Below are positions 7,792-17,012 of a stretch of DNA of 19,876 nt, one piece after another; position 1 is the first letter of the stretch; every line of letters starts with the position of its first letter. Location: contig CAMNHS010000007.1 in NCBI GenBank assembly GCA_946539635.1, positions 1 through 19,876 of the forward strand, in the 5' to 3' direction. A program made the translations under genes and the position numbers. Source of the DNA: an uncultured Prevotellaceae bacterium (lineage in GTDB: Bacteria; Bacteroidota; Bacteroidia; Bacteroidales; Bacteroidaceae). The notes under the pieces are model-generated. The model worked only from the letters and a program-made list of their open reading frames with translations, did not search any database and was not told the DNA's origin.

Positions 7792-9168
7792 CTACACTCC
7801 CGTGTAATTATCTGGTGTTATTGTCATAAGTTCTGCTTTCACAGCATCACTTACTTCAAGTGTTTGTATGAATTTGTGAATAGTTTCTTGGTCCATGTGC
7901 TTGTTTGTTCTTGTCAAGGCCTTCAATGCCTCATAAGGATGGGGGTATGCCTCACGACGCAGGATAGTCTGTATGGCTTCTGCTACAACAGCCCATGTAT
8001 TATCGAGGTCTTTCTGTAGGGCCTCAGGATTAAGTATCAGCTTACGCAGTCCTTTGAGGGTGCTCTGAATTGCGATTACGCTATGTCCGAGAGGTACTCC
8101 AATATTTCTAAGAACAGTAGAATCAGTGAGGTCGCGTTGCAGACGACTTACAGGCAATTTCTGTGCCAAGAACTGTAAGATGGCATTTGCGATGCCCAGG
8201 TTGCCTTCTGAATTTTCGTAATCTATTGGATTAACCTTGTGTGGCATCGCACTGGAGCCAACCTCACCAGCTTTAATCTTCTGCTTGAAATATTCCATAG
8301 AGATATACATCCAGAAATCCCTGTCAAGATCGATGATGATGGTGTTGATGCGGCGTATAGCATCAAAAACACCTCCAAGGTGGTCGTAGTTGGATATCTG
8401 TGTAGTATATTGTTCGCGCTCTAACCCTAATTTCTCAGCCACGAATTTGTTGCCAAATGCCTTCCAGTCATATCCGGGATATGCGACATGGTGCGCATTA
8501 TAATTGCCTGTTGCACCTCCAAACTTTGCTGTGAACTTACAAGCCTTCAGAGCATTGAGCTGTTCGGTAAGTCTATATACAAAGACCATGATTTCTTTTC
8601 CCAAACGGGTAGGGGAGGCGGGCTGTCCATGTGTCTTAGCGAGCATAGGAACATCTTTCCATTCATCAGCATATTCCTGCAGCTGTGCTATCAGTTCCTC
8701 TACCTGTGGAATGAAAACCTCATTTAGGGCGTCCTTTACAGAGAGAGGCACAGATGTATTGTTGATGTCCTGCGATGTCAAACCGAAATGAATGAATTCG
8801 CGACTATGTTCAAAATATCCTTCACCGAGTCCACCCTTTTCCATTTCGTCAAGTTTCTCCTTGATGAAATACTCTACTGCCTTTACATCATGGTTTGTTA
8901 CTTTCTCGATATCTTTGACACGCTGGGCATCCTCCTCTGAGAATTCGAGGTAAATGTTCCGCAGTTGTGGGAATAACGACTTGTCAAAATCCTTGAGCTG
9001 GGGTAGGGGTAATTCGCATAAGGTGATGAAATACTCTATTTCTACCCGAACCCTGTATTTGATTAAAGCATACTCGGAAAAGTAATTCGCCAGTTCCGCA
9101 GTTTTTCCACGATAACGTCCATCAATAGGTGAGATGGCTGTCAATAAGTCTAATTCTAAATTCTTCAT
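7792..9168 (-). CDS. purB: adenylosuccinate lyase
   Basis: PurB removes fumarate from SAICAR and from adenylosuccinate in purine synthesis and acts as a soluble homotetramer. The 458 residues match the longer E. coli-type PurB. Seen are TAISPIDGRYRGKT at the N-terminus, the EYALIKYRVRVEIEY segment, the catalytic histidine H180 in AKTHGQPASPTRLG, and the fumarase/aspartase superfamily signature GEVGSSAMPHKVNPIDYEN with the catalytic serine loop at 305-306. The C-terminus DNYTGV is complete. The ATG at 9168 gives the family start. It is the first gene of the minus-strand run of eight and is preceded by a TAnnTTTG box that leaves almost no leader. Confidence 0.97.
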   Translation of the reverse strand: MKNLELDLLTAISPIDGRYRGKTAELANYFSEYALIKYRVRVEIEYFITLCELPLPQLKDFDKSLFPQLRNIYLEFSEEDAQRVKDIEKVTNHDVKAVEYFIKEKLDEMEKGGLGEGYFEHSREFIHFGLTSQDINNTSVPLSVKDALNEVFIPQVEELIAQLQEYADEWKDVPMLAKTHGQPASPTRLGKEIMVFVYRLTEQLNALKACKFTAKFGGATGNYNAHHVAYPGYDWKAFGNKFVAEKLGLEREQYTTQISNYDHLGGVFDAIRRINTIIIDLDRDFWMYISMEYFKQKIKAGEVGSSAMPHKVNPIDYENSEGNLGIANAILQFLAQKLPVSRLQRDLTDSTVLRNIGVPLGHSVIAIQSTLKGLRKLILNPEALQKDLDNTWAVVAEAIQTILRREAYPHPYEALKALTRTNKHMDQETIHKFIQTLEVSDAVKAELMTITPDNYTGV

Positions 9169-9176
9169 ACAGGCTA

Positions 9177-9184
9177 CAAAATTA
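9177..9184 (-). promoter_or_regulatory. -7 box for purB and the minus-strand operon
   Basis: On the minus strand TAATTTTG fits the Bacteroidota -7 consensus TAnnTTTG and sits eight bases before the purB ATG, so transcription would start only a few bases ahead of the start codon. No clear TTTG is found at the -33 position, which lowers confidence. It would drive the purB-to-tsaE operon. Confidence 0.45.
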
Positions 9185-9266
9185 CAAAAAAAATACGAAA
9201 AATTCCTTTGGGAACTATTTTTTTTAAGGTATTTCGCGTAAAAAAGTGTTAAAGTTGTTTAATTTC

Positions 9267-9297
9267 TTTGCTCATATATAAAATATATGTAACTTTG
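9267..9297 (+). promoter_or_regulatory. Bacteroidota-type promoter of the four-gene surface operon
   Basis: TTTG at 9267-9270 and TAACTTTG at 9290-9297 match the -33 and -7 elements of the Bacteroidota primary sigma factor with a 19-base spacer. Transcription would begin near 9302, giving a leader of about 60 bases that is A/T-rich before the ATG at 9363. The leader also holds a seven-codon frame (9309-9332) that may be chance. Confidence 0.75.
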
Positions 9298-9362
9298 CGC
9301 TTTGAATTATGGTACGAAAGAACTTCAATTAACATTATTAATAAACAAAAAAACAAAATTCT

Positions 9363-12053
9363 ATGAAAAAGATTACATCAATTTTTTCGTTAGCATTGTT
9401 TTCGGTACTGACACTATCATTGTCTTCTTGCAATGAGTGTGAAGGTGGTGAAAGCGGATGGAATCCTGGTGATCAGGGTATTACAATTGAGCAATTGGAA
9501 CAGAAATTGGCAGAAGCTGCCCAGAAGTTGGTGGCATTGTCATCGAATGGTTCTTATGTTCTCTCTTATGATCCAGCTACTGGAACATGGTATTATGCAA
9601 CTCCAGGTCCTGATGGTCAGATGAATAAACTGCCAATACAACCTACTGCTGGTGCCCTGGATAATAATGGTGGTATTTATATAACCTACAATGATAATGG
9701 TACTGACAAACCTATTTATCTTCCAGAATTTAAGAAAAATGATGATGGAACAACAACAATTACTGTAGGTGGTACCACATATACAATTCCAAAAGCTTGT
9801 GAATGTTCAATCACAAATAATGGTGATGGCTCTTACACAATCACAGCAGGTGGAAAGACTGAAACATTAACTATTCCAGTTGTTCCTGCTTGGGTTAATA
9901 CTGTAGCTGTAACATACAATGGCACCAACTTTGAAATTGCAAGTTCAGCAGATCCAACAAAGAAAATAACAATACCAAATGGTTATGCAGAACTCTCTAT
10001 AGATTCAAATACAGGTGTAGCTACAGTTACAGCTTCTAATGGTACAACTAATATCAAGTTGCAGAAGACTCAGCCTGTTGTAGAAGCTGTAGGAACTGAT
10101 AGTGTACTCGTTACAAATTACAATCTGAATGGCGATAAGATAGATTCATATTATATGCCTTCAGCAGGTGCGTTTGATAATCTGACCAAGACTGTAAATG
10201 GTATCAAGACTGATGTAGATAAGTTAAAGGCTCAGGTTGGTAATTGGGACGAAAAGAAAAACGGTACTATCACTGACTCTATTGCTGGCATTGACAATAG
10301 AATCACTGTTTTGCAGGATTCAATCAGCTCAATGTTTAAGTCCATCATGCAAGCTATTGCTGAGTCTATCACAAACATTCAGGTTGAAGAAGTAATGTCA
10401 AATGCTATTGGTAGTTTCAATGGTGTTCTCACAAATCTGAAGACAACAAAACTGGTTGGTTACTATGGTACAACTGATGAGATTATCTTCCCTAAGCATG
10501 ATCCTCAGTTCTACAAGCCAGCAGGTGATCCTGCAATGACAGAAACTTTGGGCGATATTCAGCTTACTGTTAACCCAATTGGTACAGATTTCTCTGGTGT
10601 TGCTGTATCTCTTGTAAACTCACTCGGTGAGGAAAGCAGCATCAAGTTGAGTAACCTTGAGGCTTCTGACAAGTTGCTTAAAACAGGTATTACCCGTGCA
10701 GCAGGTACTGGCTTGTACACAACAAAGGCTACTGTTTCTGCAAATGATGCTACAAATGATGCAAGACTTCATATCGCTATCGACAAGTCTGCTGTTAAGG
10801 ATGCTGTTAAGGCTGCTTGGAATGATTTGAAGAAGGCTTATAGTAACCGTAGCCTTAGCGAAATTCAGGGAGGAACTCTTAATAAGGTTGCAAATGCTAT
10901 ATATAATGTAGTAACAGGTATCCAAACAGAGCGTCTTGCTGTTAAGACTGAGTGGACGCAAAAAGCTACAGATCCTGTTTCAGGTAAAGAGGTTGAAACT
11001 AAGAAGTCTATTGTTTCTCCTTACGACCTCAGTGGTGTTGCAGTTAAGCCTCTTGGCTTCGAGTCTCTGCCAGAGCAGTATAGAGATTCTATCCGTGTAT
11101 TCAATAAGGCAAAGACATTTGTTAAGAAAATCAATGACAAAATTGCCGGTAGAATAAAGTATACAATTAACAAGAGATTCGGCATGGATAAGATAGAGAG
11201 CCAGATTGGTGACCTTCAGGTTAAGTTGGATAAGATTAAGCCAATTGATCCATCTCTGACTACTGATATCACAATGCATCTCTACATCAAGACCAACCAG
11301 GATCTGAAGTTCGATCAAGATATGACGGTTGGTTACGAGATTCTTGTTCCTACATCATTGTATGAAACTTCTGGCTGGGAGGCTGATATAGAAGCTCAAG
11401 GTGCAAGAATTAATAAAGAAAAGTCTAAGAAAATGGCATCTGATCCAACCTTTACTATGGTTTACATTGAACAGGATGTGACATTCCATGTAGAAAAGAC
11501 TATTCCTATTGAGATCGATCAGGATGTAACTGCAAAGAATGTGACACTTGATGTTTCTGACCTTGTAGAGCCAGTTAATAATGCAGTTGACGCTATTAAG
11601 TCTATCAATGCTCTTTGCGAAAGCGTAAATGATATTATTGATCAAATCCGTAATCTTGAGGCTAAATTACAGAAGGGTGAATACCTTAACAGAGTATATA
11701 AGCTTATTGACAAGGCAAGTGCATATACAGCTAAAGGTATTTACAAGATGTTCCAGCCAGTACTTCTTGTAAACTCAGATTCAGGCTTCGGCTTCGCAGG
11801 TATCCGTGGCGTTCCAGCAGAAGTTTCTGGTAAGGTTGAGGTTATCCCAACAACATACTCTAACGGCCTTGTAGCTCCTGTATATAAGAAGTACATCAGC
11901 GTCAATGGTGCTAATGGTAAGGTACTTGATGATGGTCAGGTTACATTGGATATAACATCTGACCTCAAGGATGGTGTAAATACCGTAGAGTACTATGCTG
12001 TTGACTACTATGGAAATGAGATCGGTCTTGAATACGTTGTTATCAAGAAGTAG
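9363..12053 (+). CDS. large surface lipoprotein of unrecognised family (896 residues)
   Basis: No family is recognised. The N-terminus is a lipoprotein signal ending LSLSSC with the acylated cysteine at 23, followed by acidic residues (NECEGGE) of the type linked to surface export in Bacteroidota. A short helix with coiled-coil character follows (GITIEQLEQKLAEAAQ). Residues 55-230 are rich in glycine, threonine and asparagine, with recurring beta motifs such as TITVGGTTYTIP and YTITAGGKTETLTIP, somewhat like the N-terminal parts of PL29-type or DUF4988 lipoproteins. Residues 270-350 are helical (VNGIKTDVDKLKAQ, SMFKSIMQAIAESI). The rest alternates beta segments with helices, such as VNNAVDAIKSINALCESVNDIIDQI. 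The ending (VEYYAVDYYGNEIGLEYVVIKK) looks like an Ig-type strand pair. It is the first gene of the surface operon and its 3' end overlaps the next gene. Confidence 0.9.
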   Translation: MKKITSIFSLALFSVLTLSLSSCNECEGGESGWNPGDQGITIEQLEQKLAEAAQKLVALSSNGSYVLSYDPATGTWYYATPGPDGQMNKLPIQPTAGALDNNGGIYITYNDNGTDKPIYLPEFKKNDDGTTTITVGGTTYTIPKACECSITNNGDGSYTITAGGKTETLTIPVVPAWVNTVAVTYNGTNFEIASSADPTKKITIPNGYAELSIDSNTGVATVTASNGTTNIKLQKTQPVVEAVGTDSVLVTNYNLNGDKIDSYYMPSAGAFDNLTKTVNGIKTDVDKLKAQVGNWDEKKNGTITDSIAGIDNRITVLQDSISSMFKSIMQAIAESITNIQVEEVMSNAIGSFNGVLTNLKTTKLVGYYGTTDEIIFPKHDPQFYKPAGDPAMTETLGDIQLTVNPIGTDFSGVAVSLVNSLGEESSIKLSNLEASDKLLKTGITRAAGTGLYTTKATVSANDATNDARLHIAIDKSAVKDAVKAAWNDLKKAYSNRSLSEIQGGTLNKVANAIYNVVTGIQTERLAVKTEWTQKATDPVSGKEVETKKSIVSPYDLSGVAVKPLGFESLPEQYRDSIRVFNKAKTFVKKINDKIAGRIKYTINKRFGMDKIESQIGDLQVKLDKIKPIDPSLTTDITMHLYIKTNQDLKFDQDMTVGYEILVPTSLYETSGWEADIEAQGARINKEKSKKMASDPTFTMVYIEQDVTFHVEKTIPIEIDQDVTAKNVTLDVSDLVEPVNNAVDAIKSINALCESVNDIIDQIRNLEAKLQKGEYLNRVYKLIDKASAYTAKGIYKMFQPVLLVNSDSGFGFAGIRGVPAEVSGKVEVIPTTYSNGLVAPVYKKYISVNGANGKVLDDGQVTLDITSDLKDGVNTVEYYAVDYYGNEIGLEYVVIKK

Positions 12054-12549
12054 TTCGGTATCAAATAAATCTCTAATACATCTCTTCGCCCTGGCGTTTT
12101 GCTTGATGCTTACTGGTTGCAATGGTTGCAGCAATAAGCAGTCACAAGACTCCAGGGCGGAGTCGCCTATAAACCCTCGTGTGGAAGAGGTTGACAAAAA
12201 GGTTGTAGAAGAGGCACGGAAGGATTCTGCATTATTCAGGTCATTATGTAGCCAGTTGGAAGGCATGTGGTATTATGATTTGGAAGAAATGCGTGGGATA
12301 TCCTTTAATGCAGGTGGCGGAATGACTAGTATAAATACTGGGGAAATCGCATTTAAGGAATGGAAAGTGCTTGACGGTAAGATATATTTCTACTATTTGG
12401 AGGAACAACAAATAACACATGATAGGAATCAGTATCTTGTAGAAGAAGCACAGATAACAGAACTTACTCAAAATAATCTCACTTTTGTCTTCTTGGGTAA
12501 GACATATTATTGTCAACGTCCTCCCAAGAAGCCTTTAATGACAAATTGA
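12016..12549 (+). CDS. small lipocalin-like lipoprotein
   Basis: The protein has a lipoprotein signal ending CLMLTGC (C35 if it starts at 12016). The mature part has a LEGMWYYD segment, a glycine-rich turn with a STNTGE-like SINTGE, FKEWKVLDGKIYFYYLEEQ, then ITELTQNNLTFVFLGKTYYCQR. This is the pattern of short Bacteroidota lipocalin-like lipoproteins, whose ligands are mostly unknown. The start is uncertain: ATG at 11995, 12010 or 12016, or TTG at 12037. All lie inside the preceding gene, and 12016 leaves a signal of reasonable length with MRS at the front. It overlaps the 896-residue gene by at least 17 and probably 38 bases in another frame, so translational coupling is likely. It ends 23 bases before the repeat protein. 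Confidence 0.75.
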   Translation: MRSVLNTLLSRSSSVSNKSLIHLFALAFCLMLTGCNGCSNKQSQDSRAESPINPRVEEVDKKVVEEARKDSALFRSLCSQLEGMWYYDLEEMRGISFNAGGGMTSINTGEIAFKEWKVLDGKIYFYYLEEQQITHDRNQYLVEEAQITELTQNNLTFVFLGKTYYCQRPPKKPLMTN

Positions 12550-12572
12550 AAAAAAAATATCAATAGAGAATC

Positions 12573-15500
12573 GTGAAGAATAAACTAATATTATACGCAT
12601 TACATTTCTTCTTCCTTTTTAATATATGTGCGTACGCGCAAGATATTGCTCCAGGTTACTATCGTGTGACAAATATTGGATTGTCGTCATACGGAGGAAC
12701 CGTTAAGGGAAAGACAGTGAAGGAAGAATGTTATGCATACGTAGCAAATGGAACCTATCATATGGCAAAAGGTTCTGGTGCAAAGCAAAATATCCAGTCA
12801 ATGCAGATGTGGGCTGGTCTTGATAATGCTATTGTCTCTCCACAGACGGTTGTATATATTACTAAGCAAGGTAATAACTATGATTTAGAAGCACAAAGTA
12901 AAACAATGTCTCAGATAGCAGGCGGTTATGACATCAAGGTCGAACTGGTTTCTGGTACTACTGATACTTATACTCTAACTACTACAGTGAGTGGTATTGC
13001 AGCATCTCTGTGGGTTGACAAGACTAAGACTGGTATGTATAATATGGAGGGTGATATGGCATACCCTACAAACTATCAGGCAACTACTACTTCACAAGGT
13101 GAAGATGCGTATAGACAATGGAGGATTGTGCCAATATCATCATCTTCAAACAATTATGTTGCTGTAAATGCTTGTCTAAAGGTGAAAGATGAAGAGGATG
13201 AAACCAAGTTTAAGTATTATGCACCTTATTATGCATCTTATCCATTTAAACTGGTATCTCCTGGTATGAAGGCATATTATGTCAGCAGTATAAACGATAA
13301 GAAATATACTCTTCAAGAAATAAAAAACGAGGTTATTCCTGGTGCTACACCTGTAATAATCGAGTGTCCTTCCGATAATCCGATGGATTGTAAGATAGAG
13401 CCTCTTCGTGGTGACTATGGAAGCATTAGTGGCAATAAACTAAATGGCGTATATTTCTGTAATCTGTCTATGTCTCCAACTACTTATCCTGACTGTCGTA
13501 CCGAGTTTAAGTCAGAATCAATGAGAGTATGGGCAGTGAAGGATGGAAAGTTAATACTTACAAATAATCCTGATAAGACGAGAGCGGTTCCATTCGCTTT
13601 GTCTGGTTATTCTGGTATTTGGCTTCGTGCTAACGAGTCATATCTTGCCAATGTGCCTTCTACTGCTGCTGCAGAACTGGTTTCTGCAGGTAAGGCAACA
13701 ACTATCAGTTTTGATAGTGATGGCGGAACAGATGTGGCAGATATTAGTGGTGGCGAAGGCGAACCTGTCACTGCTCCTGCTAATCCAACAAAAACTGGTT
13801 ATACCTTTAATGGCTGGGAGCCTGCATTACCGTCTGTATTCCCTGCAGAAGACATGACGGTAAAGGCACAATGGCAGATAAACCAGTATACAATCACCTT
13901 TGATACTGACGGTGGAACAGCAATAGATCCAATAACTCAGGATTATAATACAGCAATTACGAAGCCTTCAGATCCTACGAAGGATGGTTGCAGTTTTGCT
14001 GGTTGGGACAAGGATATTCCTACTCTTATGCCAGCAGAGAATGTGACAATTAAGGCGCTATGGTCTGTAGGAAAATATACTATCACCTTTGATACCGATG
14101 GTGGAACGGCTATTGCTCCTATTAGTCAGGATTATGGAACAACTATAACTGCTCCAGCCAATCCGACAAAGACTGGCTATACATTTGTTGGTTGGGATAA
14201 GACGATTCCAAGTACAATGCCTGCAGAAAATGTAGTAATTAAGGCACAATGGAAGATAAATCAATATACTATTACCTTCGATACAGATGGTGGCAGCATA
14301 ATCTCTCCAATAACTCAGGATTATAATACAGCAATTACGAAGCCTTCAGATCCTACGAAAGATGGAAGCGTATTTGCCGGTTGGGACATGGAGATTCCAA
14401 GCAATATGCCAGCAGAGAATATGACAATTAAGGCTTTGTGGAAGAAACTTTATACAATCACATTCAATACGGATGGTGGAACAGAAGTTGCTTCTATCAC
14501 AAAGGCTGTTGGTGAAGCTTTAACTGCTCCAGCCAATCCAACAAAGACAGGTTATACATTTGCTTCTTGGAATCCTGCTTTCCCTGAAATAATGCCAGAA
14601 AATGATTTGGAATTAAAGGCTTTATGGAACAAAAACCAGCATAAGGTGACATTCTATAATCATGATGACATCGTCTTTAAGGAGGTTATTGTGGGATATG
14701 ATGAATATATCGTTGCACCAACAGAGAAACCTGAATGGGCAGGCCATACATTCCTGGGATGGAATCTGCAACCTGAAACCAAGATGCCTGATGAAGATGT
14801 TTCATATAGGGCTATATGGGATGAGGCAGAATTCACTATCACATTTGTTACAGATGGTGGTACTGTAATCTCACCAATAACTCAGAAATATGATACTGAT
14901 ATTACAGTTCCTGCAGATCCTATTAAAACAGGCTATACTTTTGAAGGTTGGGATAAGGAAATACCAAGCAAGATGCCTGCAGCAAATCTCGTTATTACTG
15001 CAAAGTGGAAGATAAACGAATATACTTTGTCTTATCATGTCGATGGTTCTTTGTATAAGAGTTTGAAGTATGTTTATAATAGTGAAGTAATAGCAGAACC
15101 TGCACCAACAAAAGAAGGTTATACCTTCTCTGGTTGGAAAGAAGAGATACCTTCTGTTATGCCTGCTAATGACGTTACTATTACTGGTAACTTCTCTATC
15201 AATAAGTACACTATCACCTTTGATACAGATGGTGGAACAGCTATTGCTCCTATTAGTCAGGATTATGGAACAACTGTAACTGCTCCAGCCAATCCGACAA
15301 AGACTGGCTATACATTTGTTGGTTGGGATAAGACGATTCCAAGTACTATGCTTGCAGAGAATATAACTATCAAGGCTCAATGGCAGATAAATCAATATAC
15401 CATTACTTTTGATACAGACGGTGGTACTGAGGTCGCTTCGATTACTCAGAATTACAATACATCTATTGCAAAGCCTAACAATCCGAAGAAGGAAGGTCAC

Positions 15501-17012
15501 ACCTTTACTGGCTGGGATAAGGAGATTCCAAGCACCATGCCAGCAGAGGATATGACAATCAAGGCTCAATGGAAGGTAAATGAATATACCTTGTCATATT
15601 ATACATATACAGATGATGTTCCTACATTGTATAAGAGTGAAAAGATAGCATATAATACAGAGGTGACAGCAGAGCCTGCAGCAGAAAAAGTCGGTTATAC
15701 CTTCTCTGGTTGGAAAGAAGAGATACCTTCTGTTATGCCTGCTAATGATGTTACTATTACTGGTACATTTACTATTAACAAGCACACCATTACCTTCGAT
15801 AGCAATGGTGGTACAGAGGTTGCTTCTATTACCCAGAATTATGGTACAGCAATAAAGGTAAATGCTCCAACGAAGGATGGCTATGACTTTGCTGGTTGGA
15901 GTCCTGCACTTCCAGAGACAATGCCCGATGAAGATTTGGCTTTGAAGGCTGTCTGGGGACCAAAGACTGTCGAGGAAACCTATCCTCTCGGTGAGGGATG
16001 GACCTGGGTGTCATTCTATATGATTAATCCTGATATGAGCAGCTTCGATACAGTCTTGTCTTCATTAAAGTGGACTTCTACTGACGAGATAAAGGGTGCT
16101 GATACATGGGCTATCTATTCTGAAAAGAAGAAGAAGTGGGTAGGAACAATGGAAGGTTTCAATGACTTGTCGATGTATAAGATTCACTCATCTTATGCAG
16201 GTCAGGAACTGAAACTGAATGGCGGCTACATTAACTCAAAGGCTGACCAAAAGGTAAGTGTAGAAAAAGGTTGGAACTATCTCCCTTATCTTTCTCTCAG
16301 TGTTTTACCAGTAGATGAGGCGTTGCAGAATTATGTTGCTGCTGAAGGCGATATTCTAAAGTCTCAGACACAAAGTGCTACCTTTATCAATGGAGCATGG
16401 AATGTAGCAGGCGGCTTGACTTCTATGGAGCCAGGCAAGGGCTATATGTTGTATCGAAGTGCTGACAATAAGGTAAGTTTCACTTATCCTATTGCTCTTG
16501 AGGAAACTTCTAACAACTCTCGTGCTATGAGATTTGAGAATGATGCTCAGCGCTTCTCTTCAAACATGAATGTGTTTGCTACAGTAGAAGGTGTTATGGC
16601 TGTTCCTGGTGACTCTATCGTAGCTGTTGCTGTTGATGGTGTTCGTGGTGGAGCAACGATAGATAATGAGGGTAAGGCTTCTCTTACTATTCTTGGTGAC
16701 AACAATGCTGATATCTATCTTACTTTGATGCATAACAACACAATTGTTGCTTCTGCTAAGGCGCCTATCAGCTATGCAAGCGATAATATAGTCGGCTCTT
16801 ATGCTAATCCTACTGCTATTGAATTTGTAGAAGGCTCAGAAGCATGGAATGGTGACTATAACGTTACAGCAATATTCACTATGGATGGCAAACAGCTGCC
16901 TACAACAGATATTAAAACACTTACAACAGGATTATATATTATAAAGTATGAAACATTATCAGATAATAATAGCAATACTAGCGGTTGCCGTGTTATTCGT
17001 GTCGTGCGGTAG
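12573..17012 (+). CDS. secreted InlB-type B-repeat protein with type-IX-like C-terminal domain
   Basis: The GTG start gives MKNKLILYALHFFFLF and a signal peptide cleaved after AYA (residue 22). Residues 23-376 form a globular region of unknown family, with APGYYRVTN and ATPVIIECPSDNP. Twelve tandem repeats of about 63 residues follow (377-1129). They are of the Listeria-Bacteroides/InlB B-repeat type: YTITFDTDGGT, then TGYTF-GW, IPSTMPAEN and IKAQW. Next comes a GEGWTWVSFYMINPD domain (about 1140-1310), which I know from Bacteroidota surface proteins. The end (VTAIFTMDGKQL, LTTGLYIIKY, VIRVVR) resembles a type-A sorting domain for type IX secretion, which would put the protein on the surface. 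Repeat copies 3 and 9 are nearly identical in DNA. The last 65 bases overlap the next lipoprotein gene. The function is probably adhesive or structural, but this is inference. Confidence 0.9.
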   Translation: MKNKLILYALHFFFLFNICAYAQDIAPGYYRVTNIGLSSYGGTVKGKTVKEECYAYVANGTYHMAKGSGAKQNIQSMQMWAGLDNAIVSPQTVVYITKQGNNYDLEAQSKTMSQIAGGYDIKVELVSGTTDTYTLTTTVSGIAASLWVDKTKTGMYNMEGDMAYPTNYQATTTSQGEDAYRQWRIVPISSSSNNYVAVNACLKVKDEEDETKFKYYAPYYASYPFKLVSPGMKAYYVSSINDKKYTLQEIKNEVIPGATPVIIECPSDNPMDCKIEPLRGDYGSISGNKLNGVYFCNLSMSPTTYPDCRTEFKSESMRVWAVKDGKLILTNNPDKTRAVPFALSGYSGIWLRANESYLANVPSTAAAELVSAGKATTISFDSDGGTDVADISGGEGEPVTAPANPTKTGYTFNGWEPALPSVFPAEDMTVKAQWQINQYTITFDTDGGTAIDPITQDYNTAITKPSDPTKDGCSFAGWDKDIPTLMPAENVTIKALWSVGKYTITFDTDGGTAIAPISQDYGTTITAPANPTKTGYTFVGWDKTIPSTMPAENVVIKAQWKINQYTITFDTDGGSIISPITQDYNTAITKPSDPTKDGSVFAGWDMEIPSNMPAENMTIKALWKKLYTITFNTDGGTEVASITKAVGEALTAPANPTKTGYTFASWNPAFPEIMPENDLELKALWNKNQHKVTFYNHDDIVFKEVIVGYDEYIVAPTEKPEWAGHTFLGWNLQPETKMPDEDVSYRAIWDEAEFTITFVTDGGTVISPITQKYDTDITVPADPIKTGYTFEGWDKEIPSKMPAANLVITAKWKINEYTLSYHVDGSLYKSLKYVYNSEVIAEPAPTKEGYTFSGWKEEIPSVMPANDVTITGNFSINKYTITFDTDGGTAIAPISQDYGTTVTAPANPTKTGYTFVGWDKTIPSTMLAENITIKAQWQINQYTITFDTDGGTEVASITQNYNTSIAKPNNPKKEGHTFTGWDKEIPSTMPAEDMTIKAQWKVNEYTLSYYTYTDDVPTLYKSEKIAYNTEVTAEPAAEKVGYTFSGWKEEIPSVMPANDVTITGTFTINKHTITFDSNGGTEVASITQNYGTAIKVNAPTKDGYDFAGWSPALPETMPDEDLALKAVWGPKTVEETYPLGEGWTWVSFYMINPDMSSFDTVLSSLKWTSTDEIKGADTWAIYSEKKKKWVGTMEGFNDLSMYKIHSSYAGQELKLNGGYINSKADQKVSVEKGWNYLPYLSLSVLPVDEALQNYVAAEGDILKSQTQSATFINGAWNVAGGLTSMEPGKGYMLYRSADNKVSFTYPIALEETSNNSRAMRFENDAQRFSSNMNVFATVEGVMAVPGDSIVAVAVDGVRGGATIDNEGKASLTILGDNNADIYLTLMHNNTIVASAKAPISYASDNIVGSYANPTAIEFVEGSEAWNGDYNVTAIFTMDGKQLPTTDIKTLTTGLYIIKYETLSDNNSNTSGCRVIRVVR
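13701..15959 (+). repeat. tandem array of 12 InlB-type B-repeats (about 190 bases each)
   Basis: Twelve units are seen, each encoding a beta-grasp-like module of 58-66 residues. Units 6, 8 and 11 depart from the TDGGT start. Units 7-8-9 and 10-11-12 align as two triplets, because 8 and 11 share YTFSGWKEEIPSVMPANDVTITG and each is followed by an INK-type link. Units 2 and 4 share the ITKPSDPTKDG stretch. Units 3 (from 14076) and 9 (from 15207) are identical over exact runs of 36 and 70 bases separated by one mismatch, a sign of recent duplication or conversion. Confidence 0.9.

Noticed and set aside
14871..15569. A 232-codon minus-strand frame inside the B-repeat gene
   Set aside because: It mirrors the repeat period of the sense gene, has no domain of its own and no promoter or start context.
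13701..15959. CRISPR array or minisatellite instead of coding repeats
   Set aside because: Units are about 190 bases, diverged at third positions and in frame with a long ORF; no short direct repeats with unique spacers are present.
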